Shown one piece after another: positions 55,569 to 64,000 of a DNA stretch of 64,000 bases (the stretch's first letter is position 1; each line of letters opens with the position of its first letter). This DNA comes from Microcoleus vaginatus HSN003 (GTDB taxonomy: Bacteria; Cyanobacteriota; Cyanobacteriia; Cyanobacteriales; Microcoleaceae): the NCBI RefSeq assembly GCF_022701255.1, contig NZ_CP031705.1, positions 4,588,001 through 4,652,000 on the forward strand, in the 5' to 3' direction. A program made the position numbers and the translations under genes. The notes beneath the pieces are model-generated. The model was not told the origin of the DNA. It did no database searches and worked only from the letters and a program-made list of their open reading frames with translations.

Positions 55569-55795
55569 AATCAGCAGTTGTTTGAGTCTGTATCGGGGTG
55601 GGTATTCGATCGCGCGCCTTGAATGTTTAATTTTTCCATTCTGTTGGCGGATCTCAACAGATTATACGATAAGTTCTAACCCCCAATCTTTTAAGCAGCG
55701 ATTTAACCCAATCAAGTGCTCAAACCTCCGGTTAAGATTATTCCGCCTGTACTGTACAATTAAAATTTAACACGGACTGATATACCTAAAAGCTT

Positions 55796-56326
55796 ATGAT
55801 TGCGAGTGTTTTCCCATTTCGGACTGTTTTGGTGCAAATTTTAATTATGTTTTTGGCGATCGCGATCGAATCGTGGTTTCTGCAAAAACTACTTAAACTC
55901 GGCCCCAAAACCAGCATTGAATATACAGCCATCCTCAATCTATCTAGCACTTGCGTAGGCTGGTTAGTTTTCTTCGGAATTGAAAGCGTTCTTCCCAAAG
56001 ATTTGCGGCAACAGCTCATCGGTTATATTTTATTAGGTCGAGGGGAGAATGTTTATGCTCCAATAACTATGATAGCCCTCTCAGTATTGGCAGTAACTTT
56101 TTTAGCTAAATGGCAGGGATTAGAAATCATAGAAAACATGGTTTCCGGCAATAAAAAAGCTTCCAAGCCTCAGTTATTAGGACCGGCAACCCTCACCCGC
56201 CGTCCTGCCAAAAAAACTTTTCAAGTAACTACCCAATTTGGGGGAATTTTAATCGCCCACACGGTGAGCAATTTCGTTATTTTAACCGTATTGTTTTTGC
56301 AAAGCGTCAATAATAGAAATTTATGA
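55796..56326 (+). CDS. fraC: filament integrity protein FraC
   Basis: This 176-residue membrane protein has three or four hydrophobic helices (about 8-28, 45-65, 85-103 and 150-170). It matches FraC of filamentous cyanobacteria in size, topology and position as the first gene of a fraC-fraD-fraE cluster. In Anabaena FraC sits at the septum and is required for keeping filaments together and for cell-cell molecular exchange. The stop overlaps the fraD start by 4 nt. The assignment rests on the gene order and remembered sequence, not on a search. Confidence 0.85.
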   Translation: MIASVFPFRTVLVQILIMFLAIAIESWFLQKLLKLGPKTSIEYTAILNLSSTCVGWLVFFGIESVLPKDLRQQLIGYILLGRGENVYAPITMIALSVLAVTFLAKWQGLEIIENMVSGNKKASKPQLLGPATLTRRPAKKTFQVTTQFGGILIAHTVSNFVILTVLFLQSVNNRNL

Positions 56327-57321
56327 TGAAGCAATTGTGGGATGTCACTCAGCAACTAACTAAGCTGACGAGCAACGTTTGGGAAACCAATAAAAAAATC
56401 CAAAAGGCGATGCTTCCGCCTAAAGTGGTCCACTGGAAGACGCCTTTACTGCTCAGCATCTTTTTAGCTTTGCTGACGGTGGGGGCAGTCACTGACGGGC
56501 GGACGAGAACTCTGCTTTTTGATATGAGTTGGTTATTTTTTACACTGTCAATGGGTTTGCTGACTAGCCAGGAACCTTTTGTTATTAAACGAGTAAGTCT
56601 GAGTCCGTGGGTGACAAGCATCTTAATTGGCTTGTGGTTGCTGCTAAGATTGCCGTCGGATAGGAAGGAAATAGCATGGATATCCGGCCCACTTATAGCA
56701 GTAGTAGTTCTTGCTATCATACTGATTTGGAAGAGCGAGTCAAAACGGGAAAGTATCAGGTCGTTGGTGCGCCCTCAGTTTTTGATGATTACTCTAGTTC
56801 ACGTGCTGTTTTCCTGTTGGTTTGCATTTCACTTTTTAATTCAAGGTTGGATAGAACAGTATCCGAGCATTTTATCGCAGGACTTCAGGCAAAGCGATTA
56901 TGTGGTGACATTTCAACAGCCAACTATTAATCGCTCCCGAGGAGTTGTCATCCTTAATGCAATGGAGCGATACCTGCAAAATGAAGCCCGCACAAAGCCG
57001 TGGGCGCAGGTAGAGCAAATGTTAATAGATATTGACAACAAACGATTTTTCCTGCGGAATCAAGCCTTAAAAACAATTGGGGTAGTCCCAGAAGATGCGA
57101 GTTGGGATGTCAAAACTTCGATCGTCCAAGGGGAGTCCCGCTATCAGTTAGAGATGCAGGCAACTTGGCTGGGGCTGGTTTTTAGACCGGAAATATATTC
57201 GTTTACCAAATCTTGCGAGCTGTTCGATATAGGTAATAGGGCTAATGTAACCTGCAGTGCGATCCAACGCTCTCAACCCGGACAGAAAAAAGATGGAACA
57301 GCAGGGGACAGTCAAGTTTGA
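56323..57321 (+). CDS. fraD: filament integrity protein FraD
   Basis: This 332-residue protein has a cytoplasmic N-terminus with a short coiled coil (residues 8-30), five hydrophobic helices between about 40 and 180 and a periplasmic C-terminal half (from about 185), matching the FraD layout. In Anabaena, FraD is part of the septal junction plug that closes cell-cell channels. It is translationally coupled to fraC (overlap ATGATG). fraE follows after 159 nt. Confidence 0.83.
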   Translation: MMKQLWDVTQQLTKLTSNVWETNKKIQKAMLPPKVVHWKTPLLLSIFLALLTVGAVTDGRTRTLLFDMSWLFFTLSMGLLTSQEPFVIKRVSLSPWVTSILIGLWLLLRLPSDRKEIAWISGPLIAVVVLAIILIWKSESKRESIRSLVRPQFLMITLVHVLFSCWFAFHFLIQGWIEQYPSILSQDFRQSDYVVTFQQPTINRSRGVVILNAMERYLQNEARTKPWAQVEQMLIDIDNKRFFLRNQALKTIGVVPEDASWDVKTSIVQGESRYQLEMQATWLGLVFRPEIYSFTKSCELFDIGNRANVTCSAIQRSQPGQKKDGTAGDSQV

Positions 57322-57394
57322 TTCTCTCTCTGTTACCTAATGGCGATCGGTATAGTGGGAGAGTGGGAGAGTCTGATAGTCTGAGATGGAAAAA

Positions 57395-57436
57395 ATCCTC
57401 TTTCTTCCTTCTTCCCTCTTCCCTCTTCCTTCTTCC
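57395..57436. repeat. polypyrimidine tandem repeats between fraD and fraE
   Basis: Runs of tcttcct/cccttcttccct variants fill the gap between fraD and fraE. They resemble those at 32005-32060 and, on the other strand, at 59220-59270. Confidence 0.6.
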
Positions 57437-57480
57437 TTACACTAAAGCATGGCGAAAATTTCCAGCGGGTTAATAACTAG

Positions 57481-58254
57481 ATGAATTTGAGAAGAATCTT
57501 CACAGTCGCGACCAATGTATTTTGGGAAGTAATTCGCGATCGCATCCTTTACTTAATTATTATTTTTGCTCTGTTGATGGGCGCATCGGTACGGTTGATA
57601 CCGGAATTGGCGGCGACCACCGAAAAGAAAATTATCTTAGATATCGGTTTGGCTGCTATCAGCATCCTCGGTCTAATTGCCACAGTTTTTGTGGCTACCG
57701 GACTGGTCAACAAAGAAATTGAAAAGCGGACTGTTTATCTGTTAGTCGCCAAGCCGATAAGTCTGGCTGAGTTAATTGTGGGCAAGCACTTAGGGGTGTC
57801 GGCGGTGCTGGCGGTGCTGGTAGCAGCAATGACTGTTATCTATCTGGCTATTTTGAGTTTGAGCCGGATTCCTTTCCCTGTGGGAAGCATTTTAATCGCT
57901 TCGCTATTCATCTGGTTTGAACTCTGTCTCATGGCCGGTGTCGGGATTTTATTTGGGGTTTTTAGCAGTTCGCTGCTGGCAACTTTACTGACATTTGGCG
58001 TTTATTTGATGGGACATTCGACGCGGGATTTAGTGGCTTTGGGTAAGTTAACTAAAAATCCTGGCCTTGAACAATTGATGATGGGACTTTATCTGGTTTT
58101 ACCGGATTTAGCCAGATTCAATTTGAGAAATGATGCTGTTTACGGACAAGTGCCTTACTTAGCGGGTTTGATTACAGATGCTGGCTACGGTTTGCTGTAT
58201 GTAGTGCTGCTGCTGTCAATTGCGATCGCCATATTTTCCCGCCGGGAATTTTAA
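57481..58254 (+). CDS. fraE: ABC-2 type permease, FraE
   Basis: This 257-residue membrane protein has six helices and the ABC-2 marks AATTEKKIILDIGLAAISILG, LVNKEIEKRTVYLLVAKPISLAELIVGKHLG. Gene order after fraC-fraD matches the Anabaena fra operon, where FraE is an ABC-transporter permease needed for filament integrity and heterocyst function. Any dedicated ATPase is not encoded here. A generic ABC-2 permease would look the same, so context decides the name. Confidence 0.82.
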   Translation: MNLRRIFTVATNVFWEVIRDRILYLIIIFALLMGASVRLIPELAATTEKKIILDIGLAAISILGLIATVFVATGLVNKEIEKRTVYLLVAKPISLAELIVGKHLGVSAVLAVLVAAMTVIYLAILSLSRIPFPVGSILIASLFIWFELCLMAGVGILFGVFSSSLLATLLTFGVYLMGHSTRDLVALGKLTKNPGLEQLMMGLYLVLPDLARFNLRNDAVYGQVPYLAGLITDAGYGLLYVVLLLSIAIAIFSRREF

Positions 58255-58283
58255 AGCGCGCATTCCCCACTTTCAGGCTAATT

Positions 58284-58317
58284 GTTTGTAGTGAGGACTT
58301 TCGTCCTCACTACAAAC
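58284..58317. terminator. perfect 15-bp stem-loop after fraE
   Basis: gtttgtagtgaggac (58284-58298), loop tttc and gtcctcactacaaac (58303-58317) form a perfect hairpin 30 nt after the fraE stop. A weak ttttatt follows at 58321. It is also a known type of dispersed cyanobacterial palindrome, so the terminator role is likely but not certain. Confidence 0.6.
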
Positions 58318-58416
58318 CACTTTTATTATCGACTTAGCGCGCTAAGATATAGACAAGGTTATCGCTCAGCAATCTCGACTAAAACTCAAACTTTTATTGG
58401 TAAAATGAGGTGACTT

Positions 58417-59217
58417 ATGACTACTGTAATTCACAAACCGATATCGCAGCTCAAGATTACTTGGCCGCTGCTACCCGATGATTTCATCCTACCAGACGAC
58501 CCCGTGGAAAATATAGAACATCCTTTAATCTCTAACGGTTTGCGCCAGTCTGTAGTGGATTCCCCGGAACTAATGCAAGACGCACTAATAGTTTCTAATT
58601 TTGCTTTGTGTGCTGCTGTGGACGATCGCACTATTTGCAAAGCCCCCGACTGGATGTACGTGCAGCCGGTTCAACCTTGGCCTCACAACTATCCCCGCCG
58701 CAGTTACACGCCTCATACCGAAGGAACTGTGCCTTTTGTAGTGATGGAATTTCTATCAGCTACTTACGGCGATGAATATTCTGTCGAACACACAGAAGAA
58801 ATCGGCAAGTGGTTTTTTTACGAACAAGTAATCAAAGTTCCTCGGTATGTCATTTTTCGACCGCATACAGGCAGAATAGAAGTTTATGCGCTTGAATCAG
58901 AGCGTTATGACAATCAAAATCCTGATGAAAACGGCCGTTATTTAATACCTGGATTAAATCTATTGTTGGGAGTGTGGCAGGGAACTCGCGAAGGTAGAAC
59001 GGGATATTGGCTGCGCTGGTGGACGGAGGGCGGAGAACTGCTTTTGTGGCCGGAAGAAAGGGCAGAAAATGAACGCCAGCGGGCAGAAAATGAACGCCAG
59101 CGAGGCGATCGCCAACAGCAAGACAAAGAGTTAGCCGAGACGCTGCTGGAACAGGAAAGACAGCGAAATCAAGAACTTTTGGCTCGATTGGCAGCCCTCG
59201 GTATCGATCCAGAATAG
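58417..59217 (+). CDS. Uma2 family (DUF820) protein with coiled-coil C-terminus
   Basis: 266 residues. The Uma2 core (about 50-190) has PDWMYVQPV, VVMEFLSATYGDEYSVEHTEEIGKW and YVIFRPHTGRIEVY. Residues about 215-260 are a charged coiled coil with two copies of RAENERQ, coded by a short direct repeat at 59063-59103. gaggtga stands before ATG 58417. The function of the family is unsettled; a nuclease fold is predicted. It is distant from the Uma2 copy at 26487. Confidence 0.85.
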   Translation: MTTVIHKPISQLKITWPLLPDDFILPDDPVENIEHPLISNGLRQSVVDSPELMQDALIVSNFALCAAVDDRTICKAPDWMYVQPVQPWPHNYPRRSYTPHTEGTVPFVVMEFLSATYGDEYSVEHTEEIGKWFFYEQVIKVPRYVIFRPHTGRIEVYALESERYDNQNPDENGRYLIPGLNLLLGVWQGTREGRTGYWLRWWTEGGELLLWPEERAENERQRAENERQRGDRQQQDKELAETLLEQERQRNQELLARLAALGIDPE

Positions 59218-59352
59218 CATTAGAAGTCCGATGGAAGTCGGAAGAAGGAAGAGGTTCGAGGGAAGAAGGGAACCCGATCGAGATATGCTTTCTTCATCCT
59301 TCTTTATTGAGTCTGCTTTCTTACTTATATGTTGGTAAAAACAGGTGAAATT

Positions 59353-60180
59353 ATGTTAAGAGAAAAACTTGAAGAATTAAAAAATATTTTCGCACAAATG
59401 GAACGGGCTTTGATTGCCTACTCCGGCGGAATTGACAGCACTTTGGTAGCCAAAATCGCTTTTGATGTGTTGGGCGATCGGGCTTTGGCAGTGACGGCTG
59501 TTTCGCCGTCTTTACTGCCAGAAGATTTAGAAGATGCCCGCATTCAAGCAGCAGAAATTGGCATTGCCCACCAGGAGGTACAAACTCAGGAAATGGCAAA
59601 TCCAAATTACACTTCTAACCCGGTTAATCGCTGCTATTTCTGCAAAAGCGAACTGCACGATACTTTGAAACCCCTAGCACTAGCAAAGGGTTATCCTTAT
59701 GTGGTAGATGGGGTGAATGCTGACGATTTAAAGGATTACCGTCCCGGAATTCAGGCTGCGAAGGAACGCGGCGCGCGATCGCCTTTGGCCGAAGTAGGAA
59801 TCACTAAATTTGAAGTGCGACAATTGGCAAAAGAATTGGGTTTGCCTTGGTGGGACAAACCGGCTCAACCTTGTTTGAGTTCGCGCTTTCCTTACGGCGA
59901 AGAAATCACCGTTGGAAAGTTGCAAAGAGTGGGGCGCGCAGAACGGTATTTGCGACAGTTGGGGCTGAAAAATTTGCGAGTGCGATCGGACGGAGATACG
60001 GCTCGCATTGAGTTACCCGCAGAGGAGATTAAGGAGTTTGTGCTAAATACGGATTTGCCTGCATTGGTGGCGGTGTTCCAGGAGTTTGGTTTTGTGTACG
60101 CGACTTTGGATTTGGAGGGGTTTCGCAGCGGCAAATTAAATCAGGTTTTGCAGCCGGAATTGTTGCAGGCAAAAGGTTGA
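59353..60180 (+). CDS. larE: ATP-dependent sacrificial sulfur transferase LarE
   Basis: 275 residues from ATG 59353, preceded by aggtga at 5 nt; a longer frame from 59329 starts upstream of that site. The PP-loop is SGGIDST (24-30). NRCYFCKSELH and QPCLSSRFPYGEEIT are conserved LarE blocks with the cysteines used for sulfur supply. LarE makes the thio-carboxylated nickel-pincer cofactor of lactate racemase, but larB, larC and larA are not in the window. Cyanobacteria often have a lone larE, so the physiological role is open. Confidence 0.9.
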   Translation: MLREKLEELKNIFAQMERALIAYSGGIDSTLVAKIAFDVLGDRALAVTAVSPSLLPEDLEDARIQAAEIGIAHQEVQTQEMANPNYTSNPVNRCYFCKSELHDTLKPLALAKGYPYVVDGVNADDLKDYRPGIQAAKERGARSPLAEVGITKFEVRQLAKELGLPWWDKPAQPCLSSRFPYGEEITVGKLQRVGRAERYLRQLGLKNLRVRSDGDTARIELPAEEIKEFVLNTDLPALVAVFQEFGFVYATLDLEGFRSGKLNQVLQPELLQAKG

Positions 60181-60641
60181 TTAATTTTCCAGAATACAAA
60201 AAATTTCTCATGATTGATGTAGTTTGGGACATGGACAAAGGGGAACCATGTCAATCGAACCTTTACAGTGGCGTTGGTTCATCAGGGTATGAAAAAAATA
60301 ACTTTAAAATCCCAAAGCTTTGTGGATACTGGTTTCTATGACGGGCATATTTAACGTTTCATACCGTAAATCAGCAACGCCTAGGATGTTTGCCGTAAAT
60401 TTGGGATGTGCCATGTAATAGCAAATCCGGTTTTATAGCCTTTCTCAGAAAGATGGAGTACGCCGCAACCCTGTGTTGTCAAGCTTTTGAAGTTGAATTG
60501 TGCACCTCATCTACCCAAGAACCGCTATAATACCCCCTTTATTTCTTACTCCCCCTTGGCTCGGACTTCGTTTGACTCTATGCAGCGGTTTCCACCGCCG
60601 ATTCATAAAGAGGGTGGCTAACTTTCAACGCCCGAGTCTTA
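60181..60641. other. intergenic region, 460 nt
   Basis: No gene, RNA or repeat is recognised between larE and the convergent SLBB gene. Short frames here lack ribosome sites. Confidence 0.4.
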
Positions 60642-62507
60642 TCAAGGAGTAGCTGGCGGAATTTGCTGTGGCTGCATTTGCTGCTGCTGATTTTGGAGCT
60701 GAAGTTGCTGCTCTTGGATCTGAATTTGCCGATTCTCAAGATCTATTTGCCGCTGTCTGTCTTCAAGTTCCAGTCTTCTGTCTTCAAGTTGCAGTCTTCT
60801 ATCTTCTTCTTGCCGCAGTCTGTCTTCACGTTGTAGCTCTCTGTCTAGCAGTCTGTCTTGACGTTGCTCTTGTCTGTCTTGACGTTGTTCGCGAAGCTGT
60901 CTGAGCTGATTTCGCCGCTCGAAATCCCCTCCCAAAAATAAGTTTTGAAAAGCGTTGATAGTTGCTTGAAACCCAGTAAAAACGCCGCTAACAGCGCTGA
61001 TGCCACTTGCAACTCCTGTTATTGGCTGCAAGAAACGGTTGATATTGTCTCCTACCCTAGCATAGCCCGATCGCGCTACCAGAATCACATCGTCGTTGCG
61101 GAGAGTGGGGTTATTATTAGGATTCAACCCTTGAGCAAAATCTACCTCGATCGTGCGGCGAGAAACAGTACCATTGGGGTTCAATCGCAATAGTTCTACC
61201 TTGTCTTTTTTTGCCCGCAATTGATTGAAACTGCCTGCGGTCAGCAAAGCTTGGTGCAGCGATGTACTAGGCCGCACCTGCAAAGCCCCAGGCCTAATTA
61301 CTTCTCCTACAATATTGATGCTAATCGCGTTCGGAGAAAAACTACTATTTGCGACTTGAGAAACTTCAGCTAAGTCTACAGTAGCTGCTGTCGGGATAAT
61401 TACGCTATCTCCTTCTTGCAGCAAAATATCTTGAGTGGCGTCGCCTTTGTGCAGCAAATCCCACAGATTTACCATGATAGTTTGTTCAGTGCTGCCTCTG
61501 ACTCGGCGGCGGATTTGCACGCGGCGAATGTCAGCTTCTGTAGTGATACCACCAGCAATTTTCAGTGCTCTAGTTATTGTTGGTAAGCCTACAACTGCTC
61601 CTTGCTGTTGGTCGATAGCTACAAAACTCAACTCTGTTTGTTGGTTGCTCGATCGCACATCCGAAGCAAATACAGTATAAGGCCCCGGCCGGTTTACTTC
61701 CCCGACAATTACCACGCCAATTGGTTTAGTAATATCAGCGGAAAAATTAGCACTGGCTCTTTGACGAACTTCTTGAGTATTCAGGGCGCTTGCTGTCGGT
61801 ACAAAAATTGTATCTCCATCTCGAATGGTGACATCTTGACGCAAATTTCCCGTGTCTAAAAAATTCTGCAAATCTACCGTAGTAACTTGGTCCGGCCCGC
61901 CTCTGCGGGAACGGCGAATTTGGACATTTCGCATATCTCCTGCTGATGTCACCCCTTGTGCAAGTTGCAGCATTTCCATCAAAGTCGGGAATTTGACTCC
62001 TCCTCCTTCTCTAGTGGGATTAATCTTGTAGGAACCCGGGCGAGTAACTTCACCCGCAAGACCTATATTTAGGGGGCGAGCGACCATCAGAGTCACGGTA
62101 ACAACGGGAACATTGATGAAGGGTTCGTATCGCCTGGTAATTACGTTAGCGGCTTGTTCCAGCGTCAACCCTTGAATTGAGACGCTGCGAATGATTGGCA
62201 AATTGAGCGTCCCGTCAACTAACACTTGATATTCTCTGCTGAATTCAGGGACGCCGAAGATCTCTAAAGCAATGCGATCGCCCGAGCCTAAAGTATAAGC
62301 TGCTTCTGGTGTCAGCGAACCCACATTGCCACTCGGCGGCAAACTCGAACCCGGAAGAGGCGGCGGCGGTACTCTCGGCCGGTTTGGGGTAGGAGTGGCT
62401 CCAGGAGTTCTGACCGCCGGTAACTGAGCTCTACTAGGCAGCGAACTCAATAGCACCAGGAGTGCTGACAAACTCAGACTTGTAGCGGTTTGAACGGTAT
62501 GTTTCAT
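60642..62507 (-). CDS. polysaccharide export protein (Wza-like, SLBB domains)
   Basis: 621 residues from ATG 62507 (MKHTVQTATSLSLSALLVLL), which gives a proper Sec signal peptide; the upstream extension to 62534 does not. A Pro-rich stretch (about 35-60) is followed by the Poly_export domain (YTLGSGDRIALEIFGVPEFSREYQVLVDGTLNLP, about 70-150) and three SLBB units (LNIGLAGEVTRPGSYKI, GVVIVGEVNRPGPYTV, SINIVGEVIRPGALQV). The last 100 residues are a charged Gln/Arg/Glu repeat with RQ(D/E)R and LEDRR units, likely a coiled coil. It should form the outer-membrane or periplasmic export path for a capsular or slime polysaccharide. Confidence 0.9.
   Translation of the reverse strand: MKHTVQTATSLSLSALLVLLSSLPSRAQLPAVRTPGATPTPNRPRVPPPPLPGSSLPPSGNVGSLTPEAAYTLGSGDRIALEIFGVPEFSREYQVLVDGTLNLPIIRSVSIQGLTLEQAANVITRRYEPFINVPVVTVTLMVARPLNIGLAGEVTRPGSYKINPTREGGGVKFPTLMEMLQLAQGVTSAGDMRNVQIRRSRRGGPDQVTTVDLQNFLDTGNLRQDVTIRDGDTIFVPTASALNTQEVRQRASANFSADITKPIGVVIVGEVNRPGPYTVFASDVRSSNQQTELSFVAIDQQQGAVVGLPTITRALKIAGGITTEADIRRVQIRRRVRGSTEQTIMVNLWDLLHKGDATQDILLQEGDSVIIPTAATVDLAEVSQVANSSFSPNAISINIVGEVIRPGALQVRPSTSLHQALLTAGSFNQLRAKKDKVELLRLNPNGTVSRRTIEVDFAQGLNPNNNPTLRNDDVILVARSGYARVGDNINRFLQPITGVASGISAVSGVFTGFQATINAFQNLFLGGDFERRNQLRQLREQRQDRQEQRQDRLLDRELQREDRLRQEEDRRLQLEDRRLELEDRQRQIDLENRQIQIQEQQLQLQNQQQQMQPQQIPPATP
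60665..60910 (-). repeat. short tandem repeats coding the RQDR/LEDRR tail
   Basis: Repeats of about 15-21 bp (ctgtcttgacgttg, ctgtcttcaagttc...) in this stretch encode the charged C-terminal tail of the SLBB protein. Tail length is likely to vary between strains. Confidence 0.75.
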
Positions 62508-62840
62508 CTTTCTTCCCTGGTTGCAGCCTGCCAATGAACAAGAGCAATGTAGCTAGGTGATTTTAGTTTATTTTCCCTGCTGTTTAGTGTAGCCTCGCTT
62601 CGCTGCAAAATCCACAGGTGGGATCATAAAAATTGTGCGATCGCACTTAACTATTTTGCCCCTTGTTTGTAAAGAAAGTGTAAAGCTCGCCAACTGTTCT
62701 CAGGATTAGGATCTCGTTTGAGCAAAATTTTTAATACATAACTCGGGATACAAATCAACCCACCACAGAAAGGAGATAGGAAAAAACCGCCCTGATTTGA
62801 GGTAAAATGTTAAATAATTCTCTCTGCGGGACAAAGACAA
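62508..62840. other. divergent intergenic region
   Basis: About 330 nt between the SLBB gene (minus) and the methyltransferase-like gene (plus). It should hold both promoters. No RNA gene or repeat is recognised apart from the octamer-like tgcgatcgcac at 62637. Confidence 0.4.
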
Positions 62841-63530
62841 GTGTCACTAAAATTGGATAAAGTAATTCCCTGGGGACGCTGCTTGGATGAATACATAGGA
62901 ATGTTTAGCTTGACATCAAGTGACCTCAAGCTAGCAATTCTTGATTGTGCGGGCGGCCCGGCGAGTTTCAATGCCGAAATGACTCGCCAAGGTAAAAAGG
63001 TAATTTCTTGCGATCCAGTTTATCAGTTTAGTGCGGTGGAAATTGGCGATCGCATCCAAGAAACATATCAAACTGTCATTGACGGTGTTAAAGCCAATGT
63101 AGACGGCTACTTGTGGAATAATTTTGAATCGCCGTACCAGCTAGGCGAAGTGCGAATGAAAGCGATGCAGGAATTTTTAGAAGATTTTCCCTCTGGCTTA
63201 CAGCAAGGCCGATACATTAATGCTGAGCTGCCAGTTTTGCCTTTCGAGAACGGTAAATTCGATTTAGCTTTGTGCAGCCATTTCTTATTTGCTTATTCTC
63301 ACCTACTTTCCGAAGAATTTCATTTGGAAGCAATTACAGAAATGTGTCGGGTTGCGAAGGAAGTCCGGGTATTCCCTCTATTGCAGAGTTTTAGCGGGGA
63401 GGAATCAGATCACTTAAACCCGATCATCACAAAATTGAAAAAGAGAAGTTTTAGTGTAGAAATGCAAGAGGCTCCCTACGAGTTTCAAAAAGGCGGAAAT
63501 AAGATGCTGCGAGTTAGGGGGCGAATGTAA
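62841..63530 (+). CDS. SAM-dependent methyltransferase-like protein
   Basis: 229 residues from GTG 62841. LAILDCAGGPASFNAEMTRQGKKVISCDPVYQFS (about 31-64) has the shape of a SAM-binding motif (DCAGGPASF in place of D.GCGTG). LPFENGKFDLALCSHFLFAYSHLLSEEFHLEAITEMCRV is a typical later block. It is conserved in cyanobacteria as far as I know; the substrate is unknown. The ribosome site is weak, so another start (for example a later in-frame Met in EYIGMFSL) is possible. Confidence 0.75.
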   Translation: MSLKLDKVIPWGRCLDEYIGMFSLTSSDLKLAILDCAGGPASFNAEMTRQGKKVISCDPVYQFSAVEIGDRIQETYQTVIDGVKANVDGYLWNNFESPYQLGEVRMKAMQEFLEDFPSGLQQGRYINAELPVLPFENGKFDLALCSHFLFAYSHLLSEEFHLEAITEMCRVAKEVRVFPLLQSFSGEESDHLNPIITKLKKRSFSVEMQEAPYEFQKGGNKMLRVRGRM

Positions 63531-63601
63531 TTCGCGGCTGCGGAGGGCATGGCAATTTGCGATCGCTTATTTCAAAAAAATTAGATAAGCTAAGCATAAG
63601 G

Positions 63602-63937
63602 TCATGCCTCATCTTGGGGTTCGCCAATCGCACGCTGGAGTGCATGGCGAATGTGGATAATCCTCACCGTTGGTATAGGTTGATCGTCAAAAATAGTGAA
63701 GAGTATGCGATAGGTGGTTTTACCACTTCCATACAGAAGCTGGCGAATTTCTTGGCTGAAAAATGCGTTTTCACGGGCTAAAACACAACGACGCGGCATT
63801 TCTTGGAGTGAGGAAATCGCTTTAATCAGGCCCTGATACCATGCTTGAGCGCGTTCGGGAGTCGTGAATTGGGAAAAGTTCAGAAACGCTGCATCAGCTT
63901 CAGATTGAGCTGTACTGGAAAAGTCAATGCGATACAT
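63602..63937 (-). CDS. ParE/RelE-type toxin
   Basis: This 111-residue protein reads MYRIDFSSTAQSEADAAFLN, with AQAWYQGLIKAISSLQEMPRRC, YRILFTIFDD and VRIIHIRHALQRAI, the standard fold order of the RelE/ParE superfamily. Whether it is a ribosome-dependent RNase or a gyrase poison cannot be told. It follows its antitoxin directly: the antitoxin stop TAA shares one base with this ATG. The operon order (antitoxin first) is the usual one. Confidence 0.9.
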   Translation of the reverse strand: MYRIDFSSTAQSEADAAFLNFSQFTTPERAQAWYQGLIKAISSLQEMPRRCVLARENAFFSQEIRQLLYGSGKTTYRILFTIFDDQPIPTVRIIHIRHALQRAIGEPQDEA

Positions 63938-64000
63938 TATGCTTCCAAAGAAAGTCCGTATTTCTGGTTTTGTCTATCGACAAACTCTTCCAGAGTAGAA
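63937..64000 (-). CDS. antitoxin of the ParE/RelE pair, C-terminal end (partial)
   Basis: On the minus strand the frame enters at the window edge and reads STLEEFVDRQNQKYGLSLEA before TAA at 63937-63939. Only about 20 C-terminal residues are inside the window. The one-base overlap with the toxin start and the gene order indicate the cognate antitoxin. The N-terminal DNA-binding part lies beyond the window. Confidence 0.75.
   Translation of the reverse strand, partial: STLEEFVDRQNQKYGLSLEA

Noticed and set aside
60181-60641. Possible tRNA or other RNA gene in the spacer after larE
   Set aside because: I could not fold a cloverleaf or find a conserved T-loop; the short stems seen are unremarkable.

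Overview
The window looks like chromosome of a filamentous, non-marine cyanobacterium of the Microcoleus/Oscillatoria/Phormidium type. The evidence is psbO (photosystem II), petN (cytochrome b6f), the filament-integrity cluster fraC-fraD-fraE, a SigF-type sigma factor, frequent HIP1-like GCGATCGC octamers, heptameric short tandem repeats between genes, and many multidomain signalling proteins. The genus is inferred from general features, not from a search.

Layout. 0.5-3.2 kb: ABC-2 exporter (ATPase and permease, minus strand). 3.4-5.2 kb: leucine-rich-repeat protein with a DUF6745-like C-terminus. 5.3-9.4 kb: a DppB-type permease, apt, an aspartate aminotransferase and sigF. 9.9-13.3 kb: psbO, a small conserved gene and an RTX-repeat protein. 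13.7-19.1 kb: a 1805-residue Ser/Thr kinase / AAA ATPase / GAF / histidine kinase. 19.3-24.9 kb: an AEC transporter, a VWA-domain protein and an ISAs1-family element with a 10-bp target duplication. 25-27.8 kb: an RNase D-like exonuclease, a Uma2 protein and an antitoxin/PemK pair whose toxin carries an in-frame amber codon. 27.9-32.4 kb: gyrA-like gene, histone-deacetylase family protein, small conserved gene. 33.0-35.8 kb: DrrA/DrrB-type exporter whose two genes are separated by 0.9 kb holding an antitoxin relic. 36-42.4 kb: a MITE-like element, a secreted protein, an FAD oxidoreductase, a methyltransferase and two tandem class III adenylate cyclases with different sensors. 42.7-48.9 kb: bioA-bioB, a second MITE, a methyltransferase, an SDR, petN, a DJ-1/PfpI protein, DUF167 and CsbD. 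49-51.6 kb: two intact insertion sequences (IS4 and IS630 type); the IS630 element splits a DUF4926-type gene that can be rebuilt exactly by removing it. 52-55.6 kb: a second RTX protein and a tandem CobO-like protein. 55.8-60.2 kb: fraCDE, Uma2 and larE. 60.6-64 kb: SLBB polysaccharide-export protein, a methyltransferase-like protein and a ParE/RelE toxin with the end of its antitoxin at the window edge.

Themes. Most genes are single transcription units or pairs: the ABC pair, antitoxin-toxin, bioAB, DJ-1/DUF167 and fraCDE. The spacers hold several palindromic and heptamer repeat families. There are three decayed or interrupted toxin-antitoxin-like or DUF4926 genes and three near-intact IS copies. 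I saw no tRNA, rRNA, CRISPR array or clear prophage. I found no complete new system. The items most worth following are the MITE family nested in another palindromic repeat, the GyrA acidic insert, the LRR-DUF6745 fusion, the exonuclease with a duplicated C-terminal module, and the paired cyclases.
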